A DNA stretch of 64,000 bases from Micromonospora lutea (GTDB lineage: Bacteria > Actinomycetota > Actinomycetes > Mycobacteriales > Micromonosporaceae), in NCBI RefSeq assembly GCF_016863535.1, contig NZ_BOPB01000014.1:62001-126000 (forward strand). The letters run 5' to 3'. The first letter of the stretch is position 1. The number at the start of each line of letters is the position of its first letter. This document shows positions 41,848-49,648 of the stretch, in pieces. The position numbers were made by a program, and so were the translations under genes. The notes beneath the pieces were generated by a model. It did not search any database, had not been told where the DNA came from, and saw nothing but the letters and a program-made list of their open reading frames with translations.

Positions 41848-42606
41848 ATGGAGAAGACCGTTCTGTACCAGTTCCTGATCGAGGTGCCGCGCGCCGCCGC
41901 CATCTGGTCGGTCCTGCTGGTGCTCGCCCTGGGCGTACTCACCGTGCTGGTCGCGCGCCCCGAGCCGACCGGGCCGGTGGAGAAACCCGCCGACCAGGAT
42001 GCGGCCCGCGCCGCGAACGAGGAGGCCGACCTGCGCCGGTACGCCGGGGAGGTGGCGGTCGCAGCAGCCGGCGCGGCGCAGAACGCCGAGCGACGGCGGG
42101 CCGCGTGGCGGACCGCCCAGACGGATCTCGACCGGGTCTGGGCCGCGTACGACGAGGCGGAGTCCGCCGCCCGTCGGCTGGCCGGCGTCGCCGGACTACC
42201 GACCCCGCGCACTGGCCGCACCCCGGCCGAGTACGCGGCCCGGGAGCGCTGGCTGCGCCGTGCCGCGATGGCGGCGCACTGGCGTGGTGACCTGACCGCC
42301 CGGCAGCTCAGCGACGTGCTGGCGGGCCGGTCCGGCTGGGATCCCCGCCGCCATCCGGCCGAGCAGGAGGTGGTCCTCGCCCGGGTGGTACGCGACAACC
42401 GCCTGGCTGCCTACCGGTCGGCCGCCGCCCGGGAGCGTGACCTGTGGCGGGCCGCGGAATTGGCCACCGAGGCGGCCCGCGCCCTCTCTGCCGAGGCGTA
42501 CGCGGCCGCCGAGCGCCTCCGACCGGACCGGCTGCCCGCTCCCGGCCGGGTTGCCGTCGGGCGACCCGGGCCGGTGGTGCGCTGGCGGCCGGCTCGACTG
42601 GGCTGA
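41848..42606 (+). CDS. Hypothetical membrane-anchored coiled-coil protein
   Basis: A 252-residue protein with one N-terminal transmembrane helix (about 16-38, IWSVLLVLALGVLTVLVA) and a long Ala/Arg/Glu-rich helical, probably coiled-coil domain (50-230) on the cytoplasmic side, given the positive charges after the helix. GAGGTGCC lies just before the ATG. No family is recognised. The neighbouring c-di-AMP riboswitch lies in its 3' flank but has its own promoter, so no joint control is evident. Confidence 0.65.
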   Translation: MEKTVLYQFLIEVPRAAAIWSVLLVLALGVLTVLVARPEPTGPVEKPADQDAARAANEEADLRRYAGEVAVAAAGAAQNAERRRAAWRTAQTDLDRVWAAYDEAESAARRLAGVAGLPTPRTGRTPAEYAARERWLRRAAMAAHWRGDLTARQLSDVLAGRSGWDPRRHPAEQEVVLARVVRDNRLAAYRSAAARERDLWRAAELATEAARALSAEAYAAAERLRPDRLPAPGRVAVGRPGPVVRWRPARLG

Positions 42607-42814
42607 AATTCCGTGAGCTGGCTCACATCCGTCGAAAATTCGGTCACTCTTCGTAGTTGAGCCGATTGCCGCAGCAAACCCCGCCGGCATTGTGGACGAC
42701 CGTCCGGTTGTGACCCGAAGGCGACGGGAATTCCGTCGGTCCCATTGAGCGACGCCAGTTCCCCGACACCCGAAAATTGCTTCACTGGATCATGTTTACG
42801 CAGGTCAGGTCGGG

Positions 42815-42843
42815 TTGGTTTTAAGTTGACCGGCCAGTAGTGT
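42815..42843 (+). promoter_or_regulatory. Candidate promoter of the riboswitch-led transcript
   Basis: TTGGTT (42815-42820) and TAGTGT (42838-42843) are 17 bases apart. Transcription would begin near 42850, giving a leader of about 410 bases before the peptidase gene. The 200 bases before it (42607-42814) are comparatively AT-rich and hold nothing else that I recognise. Confidence 0.45.
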
Positions 42844-42904
42844 CAGCGCGTCCGGTGCGGTAACCGATCGCAAGAGGCGACGCCGTACCGACCCGCTCAA
42901 TCGT

Positions 42905-43028
42905 GAACTCACGAACCGGGGACCCACTGCACCACTGGGGTGAATCCGCGAGCCTCGGCCCGCGGTAGGGCGTCTTCCCGCCCGAATCCGTCAGCTAACC
43001 CGGTCGGCGGTGATGGAAGGAGTTCCAA
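42905..43028 (+). promoter_or_regulatory. Cyclic-di-AMP riboswitch (ydaO-yuaA type)
   Basis: The conserved blocks of the actinobacterial ydaO class occur in order: ACCGGGGACCCA (about 42915), CTGGGGTGAATCCGCG (about 42934), CCGTCAGCTAACCCGGTCGG (42989-43008) and GGAAGGAG at the end (43016-43023). The pattern matches riboswitch leaders ahead of resuscitation-promoting factors and other wall hydrolases in streptomycetes, where c-di-AMP turns expression off. The downstream gene is a secreted peptidase, as expected for the regulon. Confidence 0.88.
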
Positions 43029-43259
43029 CCCTCGTGCGGTTCGACATGATCCCCCCTTCTCCCCGCCTCCACGGCATCGCGGTGCCCGTGCTCGCCGGTC
43101 CTGCCGCTGCGAGCTGACCCCGGTCACCGCCACCGCCCGGGTTTCCGGGCGTACCCCTGAACGGTCTGTCCCGCTCACCCCGGGCGGTCGTCGGCGTCCT
43201 GACGCCGGCCTGGCCGCCAGAGCGGTGTGCCGTTCTCCCCTCAGTCCGTGGAGGAATCC
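43029..43259 (+). other. Long expression platform / leader after the riboswitch
   Basis: About 230 bases separate the aptamer from the peptidase start. They contain a small hairpin CGCCCGG-GTTT-CCGGGCG (43134-43151) and a second CGGCGTC-CT-GACGCCG near 43190, either of which could act as terminator or pause. A run of pyrimidines (about 43050-43070) stands early in the stretch. No convincing ORF is seen. Confidence 0.5.
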
Positions 43260-44129
43260 GTGAAGCACACCCTCTCTCGCCGGCTCCGCCGGCTGACCAC
43301 CGAACGTCCGTACCAGATCGTCGCCGGCTCCGCCGCCGCGCTCGTGCTGGCCACCGGCACCGGCGTCGCTCTCGCCGGCACCGGGAACACCCCGGCCCCC
43401 ACGCAGACCACGACCGCCGCCGTGGAGCTGCTCGGTGAACCCACGGTGACGCCGAGCCAGGACCGGATCGAGGTAGCGCCGTCGACCGCCGCGCCGAGCA
43501 GCGCGGCACCGAGCAGTGCCGCACCGGCCCGCACCACCCCGTCGCCGTCGCCGTCACCGAAGCCCAGCTCGGCCGCCCCGGACCCGGACCAGACCGTCAA
43601 GAAGGCGGCACCGAAGCCACCGGCGTCGAAGATTCTCGCGTACGACCACCAGGCCCAGATCAACGGCTACTACTGCGGTCCCGCCGCGGTACGCAACGCG
43701 CTCAGCGCCGCCGGCCTGGCCCGCAGCCAGGACGCCCTGGCCAGCCAGCTCGGCACCACGTTCGCCGGCACCAACTCGGCCGAGGACACCACCCGCGTCC
43801 TCAACGCCGTCGTCAAGGGCGACCCGTACGAGACCACGATGATCCGTGGCGGTGCGGCCACCCCGGCTCAGATGGACCAGCTCCAGGCGGATGTCGTCAC
43901 CGCCGTCAGCGACGGCCGAGGTGTCGTGGTGAACGTCGCCGGCAGCGCCACTGACACCAACGGACGCTGGCACTCCTTCCCCGGCGGACACTACGTCGCC
44001 GTGGTCGGCTACAAGGACTCCGGCCGAATGGTGAAGATCGCCGACTCGGCCGACGCCTCGTACCCCTCGTACTGGCTCAGCACCATCGACCTCGCCAACT
44101 GGGCCGCCACCCGCGGCTACTCGGCCTGA
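43260..44129 (+). CDS. Secreted C39-like cysteine peptidase
   Basis: A 289-residue exported protein. GGAGG lies five to six bases before GTG 43260. The N-terminus is basic, followed by a hydrophobic segment (20-40) that is a signal peptide or anchor. A Ser/Pro/Ala/Thr-rich wall-spanning region occupies residues 45-120. The C-terminal domain has NGYYCGPAAV (catalytic Cys139), GGHYVAVVGY (His244) and IADSA (Asp262), the C39/papain-like triad of peptidases. It may cut wall peptides or other secreted proteins. The gene is preceded by a c-di-AMP riboswitch and followed by a strong terminator. Confidence 0.85.
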   Translation: MKHTLSRRLRRLTTERPYQIVAGSAAALVLATGTGVALAGTGNTPAPTQTTTAAVELLGEPTVTPSQDRIEVAPSTAAPSSAAPSSAAPARTTPSPSPSPKPSSAAPDPDQTVKKAAPKPPASKILAYDHQAQINGYYCGPAAVRNALSAAGLARSQDALASQLGTTFAGTNSAEDTTRVLNAVVKGDPYETTMIRGGAATPAQMDQLQADVVTAVSDGRGVVVNVAGSATDTNGRWHSFPGGHYVAVVGYKDSGRMVKIADSADASYPSYWLSTIDLANWAATRGYSA

Positions 44130-44150
44130 TCACGCCGGTCCCACGGCGAA

Positions 44151-44184
44151 CGGAAGCCCTCGGCCAGCAGGCCGAGGGCTTCCG
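44151..44184 (+). terminator. Perfect 15-bp hairpin terminator after the C39 gene
   Basis: CGGAAGCCCTCGGCC pairs without mismatch to GGCCGAGGGCTTCCG over an AGCA loop, 22 bases after the stop codon. Confidence 0.88.
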
Positions 44185-44291
44185 TGTCGGGTACGTCAGG
44201 CGTGCGCTCTTCACCCCACTGCACAGCCTGGACGCGCCGCCCCACCACACCAGCGTCCCGCCCGCCGCCCGGCATGAGCAGACGAGACGCG

Positions 44292-44340
44292 AGATCTTGG
44301 ACAGTTTCCGTTCGCACCGAACGGAAACTGTCCAAGATCT
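44292..44340. repeat. Perfect 23-bp inverted repeat (49-base dyad) in an intergenic region
   Basis: Left arm 44292-44314 starts AGATCTTGGACAG and ends CCGTTCG. The right arm 44318-44340 is its exact complement, separated by CAC. It lies 108 bases past the terminator of the C39 gene and 195 bases before the methyltransferase. It is too perfect to be chance and too far from a stop codon to be an ordinary terminator. It could be a dispersed intergenic palindrome, a mobile miniature element or a protein-binding cruciform. The rest of the 44130-44535 gap shows only the terminator and a G-rich tract. Confidence 0.9.
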
Positions 44341-44436
44341 AGGAGAATCGGCCGGATGCGGAGGGATCGGTGAGGGCTGGGGCGATGGGTGGCGGTCTGG
44401 CGTGATGGTGGGAGCGGCCAAGCGTGGGCGGCGAGT

Positions 44437-44473
44437 GGGTATGGGTGGGTGTGGTGAGTGGGGTGGCGGGTCG
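44437..44473 (+). other. G-rich tract able to form a G-quadruplex
   Basis: The plus strand has runs GGG (44437), GGG (44443), GGG (44447), a GTGGTGAGT spacer and GGGG (about 44460), then GGCGGG and CGGG. Four or more runs with short loops fit a G-quadruplex. It is about 65 bases before the methyltransferase start, in a strongly G-skewed stretch of about 110 bases. Confidence 0.45.
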
Positions 44474-44535
44474 GGTGGTGCGACGATCACCTGTGACATC
44501 GAGCGCGACGTCTGACACGTGTGCGAGGGGACATC

Positions 44536-45345
44536 ATGGGGGACCGGGAACCGTACGCGGGGCTGGCCACGACGTTCGACACGGCCGCGGAGCTGTACGA
44601 GCAGGCCCGACCGGGCTATCCGGAGCGGTTGTTCGCCGACCTGGCCGCGACGACCGGCCTGACGAGCGGGCCGGCCAGCGTGCTGGAGATCGGCACCGGC
44701 ACCGGCCAGGCCACCCGTGGCCTGCTGGCGCGCGGCTGGCAGGTGGTCAGCCTGGAGCCGGGACGGGAACTGGCCACTGTGGCGCGTCGCGTACTCGCCG
44801 GCCGTGGTGACGTCCGCGTCGTGGTGTCACCCTTCGAACGGTGGGAGCCGGGCGACCTGGCGCCGTTCGACGTCGTCTTCGCCGCGACGTCGTGGCACTG
44901 GCTGGATCCGGCTGTCGCCTACCGCCGGGCCGCCGAACTGCTGCGCCCCGGCGGGCACCTGGCGATCGTCGCCACCGAGCACGTCTCGCCACCCGACGGC
45001 GACGACTTCTTCCGGCAGGTCGAGCGGATCTACGACGAGGTCGGCCTGGGCGACGGGCAGGGCGGGCCGAAGCCGCCCGAGACGATCGCGGCCCCCGACG
45101 TGGTGGCGATGGCGGGCTGTGGGTTTTTCGCCCGCCCGACCGTGCACCGTTACGTCTGGAGCCGCGACTACACGACCGAGGAGTACCTGAACCTGCTCTC
45201 CACGTACTCCAATCACATCGCCGCCGCGCCCTGGCAGCGGCGGACGCTGTTCGACGGGATCCGGGAGATGATCGCCGCACGCCCGACCGCGACGGTACGC
45301 AAGCACTACCTGAACACCCTTCAGATCGCGGTACGCCTCGACTGA
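44536..45345 (+). CDS. Class I SAM-dependent methyltransferase
   Basis: A 269-residue soluble methyltransferase with the Rossmann-like core. Motif I is VLEIGTGTGQ, motif II lies in VVSLEPGRELATVARR (acidic residue near the end of strand 2), and motif IV is PFDVVFAATSWHWLDP. The WHWLDP turn is typical of trans-aconitate- and UbiE-like small-molecule methyltransferases. ATG 44536 is chosen because GAGGGG lies five bases before it; a GTG at 44521 is in frame. Nothing nearby points to the substrate. It is convergent with the TagF-like gene. Confidence 0.85.
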   Translation: MGDREPYAGLATTFDTAAELYEQARPGYPERLFADLAATTGLTSGPASVLEIGTGTGQATRGLLARGWQVVSLEPGRELATVARRVLAGRGDVRVVVSPFERWEPGDLAPFDVVFAATSWHWLDPAVAYRRAAELLRPGGHLAIVATEHVSPPDGDDFFRQVERIYDEVGLGDGQGGPKPPETIAAPDVVAMAGCGFFARPTVHRYVWSRDYTTEEYLNLLSTYSNHIAAAPWQRRTLFDGIREMIAARPTATVRKHYLNTLQIAVRLD

Positions 45346-45442
45346 CGGCTCTGAGCATCAGCCACCGATGGCATGCCCCGGCCGGCTACACCTTCGCCAT
45401 CGTCAAGGCGGATCACCGCGGGATCGCCGTGCCCTGACGACC

Positions 45443-47140
45443 TCAGGTGGTCCGGGTCAGGGGTGCGTCGGCCGCGGCCCGTGGCGTCGGTGCGTTCCAG
45501 GCCGGATCCAGTTCCCGCCGGGCGGCGGCCAGGAACCCCTCGGCGTACGAGGCGGTGGGGAAGTCGCCCAGGTAGCGACGGCGGGTGGCCCAACGGGCCT
45601 CGGCGAGCGGATCGGTGTCGAGCAGCCGGGTCAGCACGTCGTCCAGGTTGGCCATGTCCCGACGCAGCACGTAGCCGGCGGCGGCCAGCGGGAACCGCTC
45701 GACGAAGCGGTCCCCGTCGGTGCCCATGTCGGTCACCGCGTAGGGCTTGCCCGAGTAGAGCCAGTCGGAGACCACGCCGGAAACGTCGGAGACCAACGCG
45801 TCGGCACGGTTGACCGAGTCGGTCAGGGTGAGCCGGCTCGCCGGGGCACCGTAGAGGTGCGCCCGGCCGGTGCGGGCGCGGTCGGCGGCGAGCAGGTCGT
45901 GCAGCCGAGCCAGTTGCCGCGCCGAGGCCGGGTTCTGCGCGGTGTAGGGGTGGGCTCGCAGGATGACCGTGGCGCCCCGGTCCAGCAGCCGCCGCAGCAG
46001 CGTCTCCGCCACCGGCAGCGAGCAGTAGTCGGCGTCGGCGTTGTGCCCGGTCCAGGTGGGGGTGTAGAGCACCGTCGGGTTGGCCAGGCCCAGTGCCGGC
46101 CGCGGGCGTACCTCGATCGCCTCGACCTGGGGGCGGCCGACCACCACGAACTTCTCGGCGGGGATGTGGATCCCGGCCCGGGCGTACCGCTCGATGGCCG
46201 CGTCACCGGCGACGAAGATCCGGTCGAAGATCGCCGAGACGGGGTTGGCGCTGGGCGCCTTGTCGCTGTCGCCGTGATGCAACTGCACGTGGGTGAGCTG
46301 CGTGAACCTGATGCAGTGACTGTTCTTCGCACCGTGGTTGACGTAGAACGCCACCCGCAGGCTCGGCACCAGCACCTCGTCCATGCTCCGCGTGGTGGCG
46401 CAGTAGACCACCGGAGCGGAGGTGGCCGCCGCGACGGGGGCCAGGAACCCTGGCTCCCGCACCATCACCACGAAGGGTCGACCGATCCGTTCCAGGTACG
46501 GCAGCCACATGGTGACCTGGTACTCGGAGCCGGGCGGGGCGGAGAAGTGCAGGACGAACTCGGGCTGGAGTCGGCGCAGTGCCCGGGCCACGGCCGATCC
46601 GGTGGGGGAGGGCCGGAACCGCCGCCGGGCCAGGTCGAGGGCGGCCGTTCCGCCGGCCACGCCGACCACCAGCGTCGCCGCCAGGGCCAGTGCCGCCGGC
46701 AGGCCCGCCAGGGCGGCCAGCGCCAGCAGAGCGAGCAGTACGGCCACAGCGTCGCCGAGAAGCGTCGTGACCTGCGGCACCCAGGTGCGTACCGGCAGGT
46801 TGGCGGCGCGGATCTCCAAGTCTCCGGCCTGGCGTAGCGGGCCGGTGACCAGGACCAGGCCCAGCAGCACCAGGGCGGTGAGGGCCAGGGCCGGGTCGAA
46901 GCCGGTGTCGAGTTGCCGGGCGTAGCCGATCAGCACCCCGGCCGCGATGAGGGTGGTCTCCGCGATGTTGTCGGCGCCCGGTCGCACCCGGCGTTCCCAG
47001 ACGGTGGCGGCAAGCGCGGCCACGGCCAGGCAGAGCCCCCAGGTGGTCGCGCCGGTAAGGGCGACCACCAGGAACGCCAGGACCGCGCCCCCGGTGGTCA
47101 GGCCCCGGGCGGTCAACTTGTGGACCAGCTCACCACGCAT
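45443..47140 (-). CDS. TagF-like CDP-glycerol/CDP-ribitol glycerophosphotransferase family protein (minus-strand copy)
   Basis: A 565-residue membrane-linked polymerase. The first ~170 residues hold several hydrophobic helices, and the remainder is the TagF/TagB-type transferase that adds polyol-phosphate units. Conserved motifs are HHGDSDKAPSANP (catalytic His region), RYARAGIHIPAEKFVVVG, VLYTPTWTGHN, LRAHPYTAQN and VSDVSGVVSDWLYSGKP. A closely similar protein is encoded at 54218-55975. The start is ATG 47140, 38 bases after the stop of the upstream cytidylyltransferase gene, so the two are probably in one operon. The C-terminal 20 residues are Ala/Pro-rich. Confidence 0.85.
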   Translation of the reverse strand: MRGELVHKLTARGLTTGGAVLAFLVVALTGATTWGLCLAVAALAATVWERRVRPGADNIAETTLIAAGVLIGYARQLDTGFDPALALTALVLLGLVLVTGPLRQAGDLEIRAANLPVRTWVPQVTTLLGDAVAVLLALLALAALAGLPAALALAATLVVGVAGGTAALDLARRRFRPSPTGSAVARALRRLQPEFVLHFSAPPGSEYQVTMWLPYLERIGRPFVVMVREPGFLAPVAAATSAPVVYCATTRSMDEVLVPSLRVAFYVNHGAKNSHCIRFTQLTHVQLHHGDSDKAPSANPVSAIFDRIFVAGDAAIERYARAGIHIPAEKFVVVGRPQVEAIEVRPRPALGLANPTVLYTPTWTGHNADADYCSLPVAETLLRRLLDRGATVILRAHPYTAQNPASARQLARLHDLLAADRARTGRAHLYGAPASRLTLTDSVNRADALVSDVSGVVSDWLYSGKPYAVTDMGTDGDRFVERFPLAAAGYVLRRDMANLDDVLTRLLDTDPLAEARWATRRRYLGDFPTASYAEGFLAAARRELDPAWNAPTPRAAADAPLTRTT

Positions 47141-47178
47141 CTCGGTGTCGCTTTCGCGGGTCGTGTCGGTGGGACGTC

Positions 47179-48684
47179 TCAGCCGACCGGAGCGGCGCTG
47201 GCAGATCGGTCGGTCTGGGTGGGTACGGCGACGGCGACCGGTGCCTCACCCGGTGGCCGCCGGACGTCGATCACCTGGCCGGTGAGGTCCGAGATCAGCA
47301 CGTCCAGCGACGACTGGGCGACAGTCTCGGCGGCGAGCAGCGTGTGCTCGGGTTCCGCGCCGAAGGCTTTCGTCCGCATCGGGGTGGCGGTCCGCTCCGG
47401 GTTGATGATGTTGACGCGTACGCCGGACTCCGCCCACTCGTCCGCGAGCGCCTGGGTGAGATTGACCAGGGCGGCCTTGGTGGCCGAGTAGAGCGCGTAG
47501 TCGGCCCGCCCGCGGGTGTACGAGCTGGAGGTGTAGAGCAGTAGCTGGCCCTTGGTCTGCTGCAGGTAGGGCAGGGCCTGCCGGGCGACGGTGACCGGCC
47601 CGACGAAGTTGACCTGCAACACCCGGTCGATGGTTTCCTGGTCCATCTCGGCCAGCGCGCCCTTCTCCAGGATCCCGGCGGTGACCACGACGTGGTCGAT
47701 GCGGCCGGTGGCCTCGAAGGCGGTCCGCAACGCGGCCTCGACGTCCTCCGGGCGTTCCACGTGGGTGCCGGTGCTGGAGCGGCTGAACGGGAAGACCTGG
47801 GCGCCGTAGCTGCGGGCCAGTTCCGTCAGGTCGTGACCGATGCCGTAGCTTCCGCCGAAGACGACGATCGTGCGGCCGGAGACCTCCTCGCTGTAGGCGC
47901 GGTGGTCGGTCAGCCGGGGCACCTTGGCGGCGGCCAACTGGAACAGCTTGTCGGCCAGGTGCACGTCGACCGGGTGGGTGACCTTGATGTTCTCGTCCGA
48001 GCCGTCGATCACCTTGATCGGGGTTTCGGGGAGGTAGCGCAGCACCACCCCACAGTCGTCGGTGGCGGCGAAGTTGGGGTCACCCTCGGCCCGGCGGTAC
48101 GCCTCGCGGATGGTGCCGGAGCGGAACGCCTGCGGGGTCTGACCCCGGCGCAGCGTGGCCCGCACGGGGATGTCGGTGATGCAGTCGTTCTCGTCGACCT
48201 GCACGATCGTGTCGGCCGAGGGGATGGCCACGTCGACGGCGGCGTAGGTCCACAGGGCGTTCACGCACTCGCGGACGATACGACCGCTGAGCAGCGGGCG
48301 CACCGCGTCGTGGAAGAGGATGTTGCAGTCGCCCTCGCCGACCGCGTCCAGGGCGACGCGGGTGGTGGCGTTGCGGGTGTCACCACCCTCGATCACCTTG
48401 GTGACCTTGCGGAAGCCGGCCTTGTCCACGATCTTCTGCGCTTCGGCGACGTGCCCGGTCGCCATCAGCACGATGATCTCGTCGATCTCGGGCGCGGCCT
48501 CGAAGACGGCCAGCGTGTGCTCGATGATCGGCTTGCCGGCGATCTTGAGCAGCTGCTTGGGAATGCCCAGGCCCAGCCGGGTGCCGGTGCCACCGGCCAG
48601 CACCACCGCCACCGTCCGTGAGGGTCGCCACGGCGCTCGCTCCGCCGGCGTAGTGCCCGGATCGGTGGTCTGGTCCTGCGTCAT
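47179..48684 (-). CDS. Bifunctional cytidylyltransferase-reductase (TarIJ/Bcs1-like) for CDP-polyol synthesis
   Basis: A 501-residue two-domain enzyme. Residues 20-245 are an IspD-type nucleotidyltransferase with LAGGTGTRLGLGIPKQLL, FHDAVRPLLS and RRGQTPQAFRS. Residues 260-485 are a short-chain reductase with FGGSYGIGHDL, VVTAGILEKG, and SSSYTRGRADYALYSATK (Tyr and Lys of the active site). The same order occurs in the Haemophilus Bcs1 enzyme, which reduces ribulose 5-phosphate and charges the ribitol 5-phosphate with CTP. The product would be CDP-ribitol or a similar polyol for a wall polymer. In many Firmicutes the two steps are separate TarI and TarJ proteins; TarJ there is a different reductase family. 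ATG 48684. Confidence 0.88.
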   Translation of the reverse strand: MTQDQTTDPGTTPAERAPWRPSRTVAVVLAGGTGTRLGLGIPKQLLKIAGKPIIEHTLAVFEAAPEIDEIIVLMATGHVAEAQKIVDKAGFRKVTKVIEGGDTRNATTRVALDAVGEGDCNILFHDAVRPLLSGRIVRECVNALWTYAAVDVAIPSADTIVQVDENDCITDIPVRATLRRGQTPQAFRSGTIREAYRRAEGDPNFAATDDCGVVLRYLPETPIKVIDGSDENIKVTHPVDVHLADKLFQLAAAKVPRLTDHRAYSEEVSGRTIVVFGGSYGIGHDLTELARSYGAQVFPFSRSSTGTHVERPEDVEAALRTAFEATGRIDHVVVTAGILEKGALAEMDQETIDRVLQVNFVGPVTVARQALPYLQQTKGQLLLYTSSSYTRGRADYALYSATKAALVNLTQALADEWAESGVRVNIINPERTATPMRTKAFGAEPEHTLLAAETVAQSSLDVLISDLTGQVIDVRRPPGEAPVAVAVPTQTDRSASAAPVG

Positions 48685-48774
48685 TGCGGGTCCTCGCTCT
48701 CGGGGGTGCATGACTGTGGTGAGTACGTGAAGGGAAGGTTCCGCCGACACGGCGACGGAGTGAACGATACTGCG

Positions 48775-48809
48775 CGGGCCGCGCCGCCCCAACGGGACAA
48801 CGCGGCCCG
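48775..48809 (-). terminator. GC stem between ABC ATPase and cytidylyltransferase genes
   Basis: CGGGCCGCG (48775-48783) pairs with CGCGGCCCG (48801-48809) over a 17-base loop, 24 bases past the ATPase stop. It may partly end transcription or protect the mRNA; the downstream gene may therefore have its own promoter in the 148-base gap. Confidence 0.45.
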
Positions 48810-48832
48810 GGACGCCGCACGTTCGCCCAACT

Positions 48833-49648
48833 CTACTTGCCGTTCGTAAATGCCTCGTAAGCCGCCAATACCTCGGCAGTCGGCCCGTCCATCCGGATTT
48901 CACCGGACTCCAGCCAGATGGTCCGTTCGCAGGTGTCGCGTACGGAGGAGAGCTGGTGGCTGACCAGGAACACCGTGCCGGCACTCTCCCGCAACTCCCG
49001 CACCCGCTGCTCACTGCGCTTGCGGAACGCCTTGTCCCCGGTGGCGAGGGCCTCGTCGATCAGCAGCACGTCGTGCTGCTTCGCCGCGGCGATGGAGAAG
49101 CGCAGTCGGGCCGACATGCCGGAGGAGTAGGTGCGCATCGGCAGCGAGGCGAAGTCACCCCGCTGGTTGATGCCGGAGAATTCGATGATCTCCGGGAGCT
49201 TGCGGCGTACCTCGGCCGGTGACATGCCCATGGCCAGACAGCCGAGCGTGACGTTGCGCTCACCCGGTAGGTCGTTGAGCAGGGCGGCGTTCACCCCCAG
49301 CAGCGAGGGCTGCCCCTGGGTGTAGACCGCGCCCCGCTCCACCGGCAGCAGCCCGGCGATGGCCCGCAGCAGGGTCGACTTACCGGAGCCGTTGGTGCCG
49401 ATCAGTCCGATGGCCTCGCCCCGGTACGCGGTGAAGGTGACCCCACGGACCGCGTTCACCACCCGCACGTTCGGCGCGGAGGTGCGGGTGACCATCCGCT
49501 TGAAGGCGGCCACCGGGCTGCTGTTGCCGGCGGCGCCCTTGTGCACCCGGTAGACGACGTGTGCGTCGTCGACCACCACGGTGGGGATCCGCTCCTGGAT
49601 CCGGGGGAGGGTCACCGTCACATCATTGGACATTTCCAGGTCAACCAC
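48833..49648 (-). CDS. tagH: ABC transporter ATP-binding protein for wall-polymer export (TagH-like)
   Basis: A 271-residue ATPase of the teichoic-acid/O-antigen polysaccharide-export type. Walker A is GTNGSGKSTLL, the signature is YSSGMSARLRFSIA (SSGM instead of SGGQ, characteristic of this subfamily), and Walker B is VLLIDEALATGD. The N-terminus has an extension with SPVAAFKRMV before the usual start, also typical. The GTG at 49648 overlaps the end of the permease gene by eight bases; an ATG five codons in (49633) is possible. Together with the permease it would flip a lipid-linked polymer across the membrane. Confidence 0.9.
   Translation of the reverse strand: MVDLEMSNDVTVTLPRIQERIPTVVVDDAHVVYRVHKGAAGNSSPVAAFKRMVTRTSAPNVRVVNAVRGVTFTAYRGEAIGLIGTNGSGKSTLLRAIAGLLPVERGAVYTQGQPSLLGVNAALLNDLPGERNVTLGCLAMGMSPAEVRRKLPEIIEFSGINQRGDFASLPMRTYSSGMSARLRFSIAAAKQHDVLLIDEALATGDKAFRKRSEQRVRELRESAGTVFLVSHQLSSVRDTCERTIWLESGEIRMDGPTAEVLAAYEAFTNGK

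Noticed and set aside
44117-44515. Two short frames, one per strand, both beginning with the same LDSFRS-type peptide
   Set aside because: Their matching N-termini come only from the 49-base palindrome; the remainder is low-complexity.
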